64,000 nt of DNA, taken from the NCBI RefSeq assembly GCF_905475465.1, contig NC_062244.1, positions 11,030,001 to 11,094,000 of the forward strand, read 5' to 3'. The notes below the pieces were generated by a model that was given only the letters and a program-made list of their open reading frames with translations, had not been told where the DNA came from and searched no databases. The position numbers and the translations under genes are program-made. This DNA is from Pieris napi. Its lineage: Eukaryota > Arthropoda > Insecta > Lepidoptera > Pieridae. This document shows positions 1 through 13,200 of this stretch, piece after piece; position 1 is the stretch's first letter, and the number at the start of each line of letters is the position of its first letter.

Positions 1-666
1 GTTAGCGCGTAACATCATTTGTCAGACGAGGACAGCGATTGTCGGCTGTGCGACGCTTTTAAGCCATTGCGCATGCGTCAAAAAGTGATAGCTCCGATGA
101 TAGTACAACAGAAAGCTCCGATGATTCAGATTTTTAAATAAGAGTTACGGAAATATAAGAGTTATAAGATTAATTTTTTAAGTTTTTAATTTGCTTAAAT
201 GTTTAATTAATATGTAACAGACAATTAATTACTTGAATAAAATCTAATAAATTTTTTAAATAATACTTTCGCAATAAAAAATTATTTTACTTAAGTCACC
301 TTGGTTTTATTTTTTTATTTTTTAAATTAATATTAAATATCGACGTTCTAATTAGCAAATTATCTAACTCCATTTTAGAGAATCTTTTATTTGTACGAAA
401 AAAACAATGACTTCAAAATGTATTATCATTTTAAAAAACCATTTAATATCATTATTATGCTTATGATTATTGCTTCATCAAAATGTTCAATAAATTGCTA
501 AGTAGACCGTCGATATATCAAATCAATATTAATTTTTTGTTGCAATTTTTAAATTTGTCATTTTGAAAAAAATTACATATTTTTTATAAGTCGTCTCTAT
601 TAACGTAACGTAATCTCTATAACGTTCGACGCTGTCCTCGTCTGACAAATGATGTTACGCGCTAAC
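1..666. mobile_element. Non-autonomous DNA transposon with 37-bp terminal inverted repeats
   Basis: Bases 1-37 are the exact reverse complement of 630-666 (end motif GTTAGCGCG...CGCGCTAAC). The 590-bp interior is very AT-rich and holds no intact gene. Near the left arm one frame encodes an acidic serine/aspartate-rich tail (SDSSDDSTTESSDDSDF, then stop at about 135), which resembles the C-terminal tail of some DDE transposases such as pogo/Tigger; that reading is weak. The element probably arose by internal deletion. Its left target duplication lies outside the window. It sits downstream of the last visible PAN2 exon, presumably in a PAN2 intron. Confidence 0.8.
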
Positions 667-1279
667 TCTCTTTCACTCTACCTTAAATATTTATTATCTT
701 TAACAGCCAGTAGCCCTTATTTGCGGCCAGATTTAATTAAGCAACTTTATATGATAATTAATAGAAAAAAAATAGCTTCAATTTGACATATAATTAATAA
801 AAATAGGTTATAAACGTATAAATTTATCGAAATCATACCTGTTTACACCTGGCTGCCAAAGAGGTGCGGCCATGTGCGCAACGGCACCCGTGATTTTTTA
901 GAATCTTCATATTAATTACCGTGATGTAGACGTTATTTTATTTAAATAATAAATGAACGAAATTTTTTACCAAAAATCAATTAAAAATAATTTAATTAAA
1001 AATAATGGCGGCCAAATTTTGATAGGCACCCTAGTAAATATATATTCTCTTAATTATAAATAAACATAAAAATTTGGTTTTAAACAAATAGTCGATGAGC
1101 GCACCAATCCTGCAGCGGGATCTCGTACTATAAGGGATATATTATAGAAGTCTAAGGACTTCTATGGTCTTCAAACCCATAAAGAAGAAACATTTTGTAT
1201 GGTCAATTCTCTAGTAAAGCGCTTATATAGAACTGGCTTGAAACTGCAATTATTATTTATTACCTGTACATAAAATTAC
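667..1279. other. AT-rich non-coding stretch, probable PAN2 intron
   Basis: I see no exon, RNA gene or recognisable repeat here. The next PAN2 exon after 1280 (expected to continue towards the exonuclease domain) was not found, so it is probably left of the window. Confidence 0.5.
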
Positions 1280-4200
1280 CGTTTCTTTAGTAGTCCCTTT
1301 CGCCCAGAACAATTTCTCTTCGGCTGTCACTGCTCCACAGTTGATCGCCAATATTGGAGGTAACCTAAGAAATTAACGATGCATTTATTTTAACTGTAAC
1401 AAGCAAACATTTTTAAGTACTCGTCTATCTCTTTTCCTCGCAGCGTAAACACCGTTAGCCAGACAGAGACTAGAGTACTTAATATCGATTAAGTTTACTT
1501 TTCCTAGAAAAGCGGTGCCGTTAACTAACGGCCATCATTTTACGGTTGTTAATAACGGCCGTCTTTACTTTTTAACATAATGCAAAAAAAGCATCATTTT
1601 CGCTCGTCCAAGTCACGTTTCTACTCATTGTATTAATTAAATAGGGCACCGCTACACGCGAAAAACGTTGAACTAATGTTTATCACCGCTATGACGGCCG
1701 TCATGCAAATGACAGCACCCCTATTTGACGTTACGGTGACACTCAACGTTCTCTAGGAAACCTACTCCGATGTTATTTATACACAACGTATGGGGGACGT
1801 CACCCAACGCTACATTACGACCGTTAGATAACGGCACCGCTTTTCTAGGAAACCTAAGCTTTACAAGTTATTTATTATCCACAAATTAATCTATCTACAA
1901 ACAATAGAATTATTGTTATGACAAATATTAAAGTAAAGATTTAATTGTATTTATTTTAATTAATAATTACTCGCCTAACCAGCCGCCCGCGCTGTGTGGT
2001 GGGCGTAAACTTCGCGCATCGCTCGCACCAGGCGGGCGTAGAACGACGTGCACATAGCGACGCGCGTACGAGCTCCAAAAACCCGCACGTGCGCTCGGTG
2101 TCTCTCGTTGCATATTGGAGGGCACAAGCCAGCACCACTGATTCGCGTTCTTCCTGAAATGATTTAATAATATAGTGAGGTTTAGCCTCAGTAGTGTAGT
2201 AGTAGGGTTTCTAACTCGAAGTGCAATAGGCTGGTAGTACTAAACGCCAGGTTTAAATAGGGTGTGTGTGTCTGGTCGAGTGTTTTCAAATATGTGCGCA
2301 ATTATTACGTGCGATGACAGAAAATATCGTGAGGTAACTTGACCTATCGTTAGGTAACAAAAGCCTGATCATGAACGTAAAGAGCAAAAATCTGAGGCCA
2401 AAACCAATCGATAAAGTTTATTTTGTCGAGACCGGTAAATATGAAGAAAAATAATTAGAAATGCAAACACGACAAGGTATGAATAAAGAAAAGTAAATTA
2501 GAAATATAAACACAAGAAGGTACAAATAAAGAAAAGTAATTAGAAATTTAAACACGAGAAAATACGAATAAATAATATAATCAGAAATTCAAACACGAAA
2601 AATACAAATAAAGAAAAATAATTAGATATTTAAACACGAGAAAATACGAGTAAAGAAAAATAATTAGAAATTCAAACACGACAAAATACAAATAAAGAAA
2701 ATTATTATCATCGTATAAGATGGGATTATTTAAAAAAAATGCATTTTTAATGGTAGACAGAACTTGCAAATGAATTGTAATCCTGTTTAGACGATTCTCG
2801 AGAAAATAAAAAAGTGTAGACGATACAATAGGAATATATCAAAACAAGCGAAAACACTGTAGTAGAAAAATTTTTATCTTCTGAAAATCTAATAGGAAAT
2901 GAAAAATACTTACTTCCTTATTACACTTAAGACACCTATTCAACTGCTGTCGGGCAATCGCAAATAATTCTGAGATTTCAGACTCCTCTCTCTCACTGTG
3001 CTCATTGGATAACTCTTTGTCTATATTACTTTGAAGTTTCTCCGTGTGATTCATCATTGCTATATTAAAAAAAATAAACTTAAGATCAAACTTTCTTGAA
3101 ACCAAACTTCAAATTTAATTTTTATAAACTTACTAGCTGACCCGGCAAACGTTTGTTTTGCCATGTATATAGGAAACATTTTTTTTAGTTCAATAAAAAT
3201 AACTATCTACAATAATAAAATAGGGGTTGATCGTAAAGGGGTGAAAATTAGGGGTTGTATGTATTTTTGTATACCGTATCATAAAAAAAAATTGGGATGG
3301 ACAACTTCAACCCCCTTATCACTTAGGGGGTTGAAGGGCAGATAGTAGCCGTTTCTCAGAATTACTGAATATGCTTAAAAATATTCATAAGAATCGGTCG
3401 AGCCGTTTCGGAGGAGTATGGGAACGAACATTGTGACACGAGAATTTTATATATTAGATTAACAGAGGGCAAACGGGTAAGAGGCTCATCTGATGTTAGG
3501 TGATAAAATGGACACTCTCAACCCTCTGGAGGTTCGCGAATGCGTTGCCGATCGTTTAAGAATATTTTCTTGAAGTGGTTCGGAAATACTACAGTGGCCC
3601 AGTTCCAAATAGTGATGGTGCGCGGCAAAAACTGCCTTAAAACCAGCTCAGTAGGATTACAATCCACCCGTACATATATAATATATATCTTAATTTAAAT
3701 TAGTATACGTTCATTGAGATTACCTTTATCTACCCCATTATGTTTCCAACTTTCGTCTATACAATTTTGTAGTTCGTGTTCCGTCTCCGAAGGACCAAGA
3801 TTGAGAAACTCGAGTTCAGTGTATTTGTAGCCCTCAACTTGACCATTTATTGGTTTTTTTATGTGGTTTTTTAATCGGACTGCCTTATGTGGGATATTTT
3901 CTGAGAGGAGCGCCAGCTCTTTCTCCTTTTTGCGAGTCTCCAAAAGCTCATAATGGATTTGGTGGAGAATAAATCTATTCCAGCTCTAGAATAAAATATT
4001 GTGAAGTTATCCTATACGACTTTTGTATTAAGCCATTACTTTAGATTATTTTCATTGCATTACTTACCTCCAAAATGTGTTAACCTCAACCAAAAAATTA
4101 ACATGCGTTTAGACCTTTTTTAATTTATCGAAACAAATACAGTCTCACATTAAGAAAATACAATATACTGACGATTTGCTGGACAAGAGGTGAAAAAGTT

Positions 4201-7200
4201 TGGAAAATCCAAAAGTGCACGCCTCATAGCGGTCATTCACATTTAAAAAAAATTCTAAAACAAAAACTCAAGTTTTTTAAAACAAATAGTCGTATTTTAG
4301 ATTTTTACAAATTATAATTAAACGACAGTACTTAGAACGCTAATATTAACTAGGAATCAGCCCAGGGTATAACTTTATATAATAAGAAAAAAAGGATTCT
4401 GGTACGATAAATTTTATAACCAATTTCTCTGCCACATACATAGATCCATAAACACAGACTGACGGACGTCCAAGAATGATTGATTTTAATGTTATTATTT
4501 ACTATGTTAAACAAAATAATTGTTCATAAAAAATACCATATGTGCTTGATAGATTATTTAACTCGATTTCACTCATATTATCCTGTAAGTGTTATATTAG
4601 TGAGAAAAAAGTCATTCAAGTTTTGAAAGACTGGCTTTTTTGACATGTCGAGAGTAGAGCACTGCCTCCGCTCCGCTAATGAGGCGTGCAATTTGACATT
4701 AAGGATGTAAATTTCCCTTGGTATTGGTGAAGAAAGAACCTCAGTTGTAGGTAAGGCTCAAGCGTTATTTACAGCCCCATGCGATTACCTGAATAAGGGC
4801 AACGAGATCAATCTTTCTATCAATCCCCTGATCGGGCAATATCAGTCCGAGCGCGGCAGCTTCAGGCACGGTACGAAACGCCCTTAAGAAGTTAGTCGCT
4901 TGACACGGCGCCCCTCCAGAGGTGTCGAGCGTCCTGAATAGGAAACCTGGAAACGATGGCACTAGAAAGGTCTGGTAAACCATAAGTCCAAATACCACAA
5001 CCACTCGAAGGACGATGCCCAAATGCTAATGCCAAAAACGTGGGTTTTGCAGTATTTCAGGTATTCGGGGTCAAATTACTCGAAATAAAAAACATGTTTT
5101 CTATTTATGGTATATTTCTAATCTTTGCAACAAATTATTTGGCTATACATGTCAATAGTTCAATACATTACGTTGAATACATATACATCTACATATCATT
5201 GAATGAATATTAGAATATTCCTTATACTATACACAAAATATTATGTATTAGATAAAACAAACTGTAGACGCAAATGGGCATTTTCCTTATCGTAAAGCGA
5301 GCAAATCGTAAGCAATAAAACTCAACCAAATTCGTCGATAAACAAACAAACAAAAATATGCCCAGTAAAATACAAAACTGGCGTTCAAGTACGTCTCTGG
5401 GATAGGTCAATTCCCAATACCCGACAGCGTTTATAAATGGCTACGCAAATCAAAAATAAACTAAACAACACACCTAATTCGCAAGTGAGACAAAACTCCT
5501 TCGCACACGTGTGAGCTATCAGGGTCGACTTCAGAGGTGGCATGTTGTACAGGACCTGGAAAAATATCAAAACCTTATAACAATGACCAGAACAGACGGC
5601 TCATTGGTCTAGTGGTTAGTACCACTGACTGCGAATCCATGGGTCCCGGGTTCGATCCCCGGCTGAGATAAACATCGATGTAATGAGCATTTGGTGTGGT
5701 GCTTAGGTCTTGGGTGTTTAAATATATATTTATATGTCTATCTATCTATAATATGTATGTATATCCGTTGCCTAGTACCCATAACACAAGCTTCGCCAGC
5801 TTAGCATGGGACTAGGTAAATTGGTGTGAATTGTCCAATAAAAAAATTAAAAAAAAATGTCATGTGAGCGTTGTCTTGAACGCTGATATATGCAAAGCGG
5901 GAAAATTGATTTAAGTTTAAGTGTTCCAATACGGGCGGGAGACGCCAAGCCTACCAGACCAACCAGCAGTAAATACAATCCCTTTTTAGGAAAGGGGAGA
6001 ATCGACACTCCCCTGTTGCTTAGCGTACTTGATAGGCTATTAAGGGTCCTATGTAAAAAATACGACCCAAATAATGTTATGTATCTTAATCATATTTTGT
6101 ATATTCAATAAGTCTTCTGTGACTGACACCGCGTAGGTACAGTCACATAGTAGAAGAGAAATAGATACGGCGCAAGCGTACAATGAGCGAAATGGGACAA
6201 TGAGCGTAACGGGACAATTATTTATGGTTTGTTTTTTTTTTAATGCGTACAGCCGGCGTTCATCGATGATATAATAGACGCTGGCACTTCAAAATTTTAT
6301 TTATTAAATGCGCTCGCAAAAACAATATATTCAAAATAAAAATAATGTTTTTAGGTATTAAGTGTTTGCCGATTGTTCATGGGGGGGCCAGTATCACTTT
6401 ACATCAAGTGCGCCTCCTAAACCACCTTTTATATAAAAAAAATATGAACGGCAGTAACAAAAATTCCCAAGGTCGAGTCAAATCGCCAAGATTTTTACAA
6501 AAAGTTAGTTAGCACGTTGTTAGAACGCACCTGCAACTATGCCTCATCATCTCATGATAAAGCATTTAATTATTATAATAAAATGATAATAATGGCCACT
6601 ATTAAGGCGTGGTAAGAGTATTAACTATGGTGATATATTTTACCTGAATCATCGAATTACAGTAAGAATTGGGCAACGTAGCTTCGATTCCCGGTAGACC
6701 TGTTCTATTTATGTTGTCCAAAATTGCATTCGGCTCATTTTTATTATACCTTACTTCGACCTGGAAAAAGATTTTTATCAATTACCACTGTTGCATTTTT
6801 TTAACAGTGGGGCTACAACCTTTTTTGTATCTGTATCATGATCATTTGTCAATCTAATTGGCAAGAGAGGCAACGGGCTGCCTTATTCCTAACAAGAGAT
6901 CTCTCTAACCCTAGTAAGGGCAAAGAAAAATGAAATACTAACCAAAAAAAAAATTGTGTAAGGAGCGTTCAAATTATTGACCCCCCAACCCCCCCATGTA
7001 ACGGGCCGTAACGTTTATCTGTACCCAATAGTAAAAAGTTTCGTGACCACCCAGTGATTCTTTATACCTAATATTAACAATAACGCGTAATTTAATCCCC
7101 GCCCCTTATCGTAACGTTTTACAAAATGAATCCCCCCCCCCCCCCCCAATTCGTTACGTAATACTTGAACGCTCCCGTAGACCAAATAAACAAAGGTAAA

Positions 7201-10200
7201 AACTAGTTTTAAGACTTTTAAGAGAAAATCTGTGTAATGTGTATATTACCTTCTGATATGAACTTGGAATTGGCCTTATAGACAGCGTCGAATCGTCTAT
7301 TGGTTTTGGTTGTTTGATATCATCCAGATTGTCATCTATGTATGGATACTGAAACGAAAAATTGTTCATACATAAAGTAATTATATTTCTTAGATTTTTT
7401 TTTTACCCAGCTTGAAAACGAAAAGCATTTTTGAGGATTCCTACAAAATATGTATTTTTTCAGGGCTTACTTTTGCTGACAAGAGGGGGGGGGGATAAAT
7501 TGCAGTAAATCTGCTTACGTAATACTTGAACGGCCCAATGCCCTAACTATTTTTTACCTCATTACGTCTCCTCGTACCAGGATTGGGAGCATACCCGATG
7601 GGTCCTTTCATTTTCATGGTCTTAAGAATTTCTGGGTCGATTGGTCGAGGTTTCCTGAAAAAAATACAAAGAATTGCTTAAATAACGTCTAAATACAGTA
7701 GAACCTCGATAAGATAAAGTCCAAGGGAAACACAAAATATTTTATGTTATAGAGGTTTTAAGTTATCAAGGTTCTATGTCAGGTAAAGGTTAATATAGAG
7801 GTATGTACATGTTTCTATGTACCCTTCCTCCCATTTTTACTTGAATGCATCAGAAGGATGGAAAATTAAATATGTAATCATATTTATTCACATTACTTAC
7901 ATTACATAAAAATAAAACAACAACTAAAGGTTTAGTCTACTTAAAAAAATCTGTGATTTTCTTTTGTTTTAAAAAATTCACTGTTTCTAAATCGATTTGA
8001 TTTTCAATGACAAATAGAGAGGAGAATACATTAACACATTAACTTATGATGCAAGTAAGTCGTTGTCACAAAGCTAACCGCCGCAAAGCTTTGAAGAATT
8101 TAGATAAAGCAAACAATAGGTAATGTATTGTTTACGTTAACAATACATTAGTAAACACGTGCAAGCAATAAATACCGAAACCATTTGTTTTGACACTCTT
8201 ATAAAATGACTCATTCACAAACAATTTTATGTTATAGAGGTTTTGGAAACATTTCTTTTAGTTACTGAGGGCCTATACAGAGATTATTTATTTACGTTAT
8301 AGAGGTTGCGTATTTTAAGTTATAGAGGTTTTGGGCTCTGATGGGAAGGGAACATAGTATTTTTTGAAGTAACAGAGGTTTTTATGTTACCGAGGTTTAC
8401 GTTATCGAGGTTCTACTGTATTAACAAAGATAAAAAAAATTGCCACGACCACAGATTATGTTAAGAAATGTTAGGGAAACAAGAAACAAGGCGCTAAGCT
8501 GATTTTCGTACGTTAAAAATTAATTGGATTTTGACGTGCGCGTGTGTCTCGTTTCTGAATCTCACTTCGCGGGTATTTTCAGCTTCCTGCATTCGTCTGC
8601 CTGCCCTGGTCTCGCGAGGAATACGCCCATGAACATTGTAAATAAAAATATTACCGATATAGCCGGGGGTATTTCGCGAGACGCGTAACACACCATTTGT
8701 GAAGTAGATTATTGTAATTAATATAATGTATCAAGTTTTAGAGATAGAAAAAGTCCCTGGACACAATGGCAGGGGAGTAGAGTATTGTTAATTAAATTAA
8801 AAAAAAACCCCTGAACATTACGAGTAAATTGCCTATCGTAATTCAAGGGCCTAACTCTTTGGTAATCTGAGATTTTAAATGGGGCACAATATAACCCTCC
8901 AGCGGAATGGAAAAGGACAACAATAAGTTGATAAACATATATGCGTCTCGCTCACACCCCTGCTACAAGTTACTAAGTAAAGTGTCCGTATAAAGAAGTT
9001 CTATTCAAATGTTGCGCTATTCGGATTTGTCTATCACAAAAAGACAGGAGTTCGTTACAACCGTTTAGAATTTATTTATTTATTTATACATTCTAAAACA
9101 ATGTGTATACCTAAAAAAACAAGAAAATATGATATCACAAATTTAACACACACACATCCATTACATTAGAACATAAGAAATCTATCAAAGAAAAATAATT
9201 AAACAAACAACCACAAAAAAAAAAAACAAAACAAAAAAAAAGAATAATAATAACTAAAAATTAATAATATCTAAAACTTAAAAGATAAAAAATAACAGTA
9301 ATAAGCATAAATTCTAGCTAACAATTTGTTAATGATTCGATATTACAAAAAATGTAGTTAATATACATTATCAACGAACTAATCTGTATAGTTTCATAAT
9401 CATAAAAGCATTTTATTTGAAAAAAACTATAAAAGCGAGTTATGTAACCTAACATTAGTTAAGCCCTTTAGATTTTATCACACTCAAATTGTAATTTAAC
9501 ATTCTCGTTTCCAACAATGTCCGATAACATAAGAGTCACTTAGATTTACGAACTCTTCAATAAGCCAAGGTTTTTTGTTAATCCAGCGTCGCAACCATGA
9601 ACAACTACCTCTATATTATCTTAGTTGCAAGCTTATGTTTAAACAAATCAGTTGCTACCCAACTTCAAACTGCCGCGGTAAAGCTAATGCATAGCATTTT
9701 TTATCAACTTTAATTATTTATTTATTTTTTATTTATGCAGTTTTTTTTCTCTTTATTAAGTCTTTTCTTTGCACCGGCCGCGCTTACGCTACGTCAGCGA
9801 TCTCGTCAGAGTCATTCTGTCCCACTCTAACGCGTATTGGCCGCACTTATATTACGTCATCGTGTGTTAGGTTTATATCGTTACGGAATTTCTTGATTCG
9901 GTCGCCGCGCTCAAAGCAAAAAACATTTTTAGTCTACTATTACCCTCGACCAAGGCCTCCTCCGAATGGTGCGTTTATAAATTAAAATTGCTATTTACCT
10001 GGAAACCTTTTTGAGGAACTCTTCGGGCAGGTCGTGGAACCACTTGGAGCCACTTGCGAGAGGCGGAAGAGGTATTGACGAGAAACTGAACGTCTCACTG
10101 AAACCCACGTACGGCAAACGAACTGGGGTCGCAAATGTTGTTTCTCTGGTGAAAAAATCGTATTTTTTTGTTTGATGGTATTGGAAAATAGACCTTATAT

Positions 10201-13200
10201 TAAAACTATAAAGACTATAGACCAAGAATTGAAAATAAGAGCTAAATTCCGGGGCTATATTTCATATAATGAATATTTTAATGGTGTAGGTATATTTTTT
10301 TTATCTGTGTAAGAAAAAAAACAAATAAATTTCTTAACAGTTAATGATTATTTTTTTCATAATTTTATAACAAATTTAAGAATGTTAATTTTTTTTAAAG
10401 ACAATTGAATTCTTCAAATTAATTTGCTTTGTGATTTTTGATAGAAAAACATTTACAATAACAAATTATTAACAATTATTTCCTAAACATACTTAAAAAT
10501 AAGAATCAATTATTCATAAATTTCATTCCAATGACGTCACAAGCTAAAAGTATTTTTAATTTATATTAAAAATGTCTCAGATTTTGAAAAATTTTACCTA
10601 AGACTCACCTTGAGAAGTTATTGAACACAGGTTCATTATTATGCTTAGAAGAGAACAGATGCACGTGTCCCGATTGATCTCCGAAGACGAATGCTTGGCT
10701 GGTACTGGATACGTCCATGACAGTGCATAGAGAGCCTTGGGTGTCAACCTGAAATGGCATTTCCAGGCGATTAGGATATGGGCATCCAAGTCACAAAGTA
10801 TTCACTTCGATTTCGCTGGGTTCTTTACTTTAAAGCAATAGTTACACTATCTATGAACAAAAAAGGGTGCGTGTACTTATGTACGCGCGTAAGAAGTTAT
10901 ACTTCTTTGGCATTATTAAAAATAGTTTTTGATTGCATGCAAATAATTAATTACAATTAAATAATCAAAGACTGGAGAAGGAGTCATTATAGTCTATAAA
11001 GTTCAGTTTACATTTGAAAAATTAAATTAATAAATATTTATTAATATTATATTTATATTTATTATTATTTTCTAATATTTATTAGTATTGATTTAAATAC
11101 TCAATTTAAATCACTTCTGATTATAATTCAGACGCACATATAAAATTTGCACTTGTATAATGAAAACACGTGTTTCAAATGTAGAAACCCAAAGCATGTG
11201 GATAAATGTTATAAATATAAATACACAGGCTGCCACTATAATATAGAAGAATATAACCAGCTAAATATGTGTTTATTCCGTTAATTATAACATATTAATA
11301 TTAATTAAGAAGAAATATGTGTTTATTCTGTTATAATATAAGAAGCGCCTGAAAATATAGGTGGGTTGGTTATCTGTCCACTGACCAGGATTTCAGGACA
11401 CGTTGATTAATAAATTCACGTTAACCATAGATAAATTAGGTATAATTTGACTCTGCGTGATAAAAATCTTACTTGAAAAACAGATTGCTTTCCGGATTCA
11501 CTTTTATTGTTAACATTGAGCAATGCCACATGTCCAGCACTGGCCATTGCGAGCGCTCGACCGGAAACCGATGGCAGGAAGTGGAGTAATAAAGGCGGAG
11601 ATGCGACCGGAAGTGACCACGCCCCACCGGCTTTTAACTGACGTACGTCCCACACTAAAACGTACTGTTCGGCTACGGCCATTGTGCTTCTGTAAACATT
11701 TTATTAAATTAATTTGTATCTAACTAGTATTCTAGTCAATATTTAAAAATAAAAGCAGCTTTATGACGGGGTTTCTAAATTCATCTAAAAGGTATGATCT
11801 CTGACATGGACTTTCCAAAACGAGCGTAACATATAAGGTCCTTATACGAATTGTGAAAACAATAAATACGCAGAGCTGTATCATAAACTACCCACAGATA
11901 TGAAAAATATTACTTCTATCAATTCATTCAAATCGAAGCTAAGTGAATATGTTAGACAAAATTACTTTTAAATTCATTTCTTATAATTACTTTTAATTCA
12001 TATTTCTTCGGTTACTTTTATTTTTAAGTTTATTGCATGTACGGCTATATTTTATTGTGATTATTTTAAGAACGACTACAATGTTATGTTAATCTAGAGT
12101 ATTCTCATGTAAGTGACATATGTCTTTTTGAGAATTAAAGTCTTTAAACTTAATAAACATATTAAAACTTACGTTTGTGCGAATCCAGATGTGATAAGCA
12201 AGTTGCCCTGCATGTCTAAGTCAGACAGGCAGGCACTGTGCGCTTTGAACGTGTGTTCGGACACCACCGGACTTCTAATATCACGCATCGAGACGGTCCC
12301 ATTCGCACTCCCACACGCAACTAGCGAACCACCCCCACTTCGTAACACCGCACAGCCATCTTCAGTTATCGGCTATAATTAAGAAAATTTTGTTTGTGGT
12401 AATTTATTAGTGTTAGGTCTGTATAACTGGGACTGAATTTAAAAACCATAATATTGATGTGCCTCCGGAAAACATACAGCATTGTATAATGAAGAAGCAA
12501 TGTATACTTAGCCATGAAGTGCGATACATACCGAGTGAAATAGTTCCGCTTGGATAGAATAGATGGCGCTGTAATCGCCTCAACTTCATACTTATCTTAA
12601 CCAGCTAGGACGGTGTCATTTCCACAGTCATAGCGTTGTGTACTTTCGCCGCGTGCGGTCGAAACCGAAACAACTCAATAACGACTTAAAACCTTATAGT
12701 CTTTCTTAGTGTTAATTATTAGCAAAACGCATTATTATACATCACAATTGCGTAATGGACTCACGATGCCGATAAGGCCGCCGCCGGGGCCGATCAGGCA
12801 AGTAGTCTAAAAAAGTGTCGAGCAAGGTCGCGAACAAGACAAAGAGGACTCCACGTGCACCAGCAGCGCGTCTGATAGCGACTCGGAGCGCGAGGGACCG
12901 CCACGAAAGAAAAGGAAACGAGTAGCACAGGTAACGGTCGATCCCATGATCGACGCGTTATATAATCAGGTGAGTTTCCTCACAAATTTTATAATGCATC
13001 AACGATATTATGTACAAAATGTCAACGCCAGTGCGTCCAATGACGAGGGTACCCACTGACCGACCAACTACTATAGCCATTTTTTATTAATCCGTCGACC
13101 CGAAAATCGAAATCTCTGGGCTTGGTCACAAATATTGATGATAAAATATAATAATATAATAATATATTAAGCTTTTAAAACTCCTATGTCAAAGGGAATT

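Noticed and set aside
5591..5665. Possible tRNA gene
   Set aside because: A/B-box-like motifs are present, but the sequence continues into the SINE body and the same unit recurs twice more; no closed cloverleaf.
8494..8691. Arginine-rich minus-strand ORF
   Set aside because: No start context, splice signals or similarity; lies in a PAN2 intron in a GC-richer patch.
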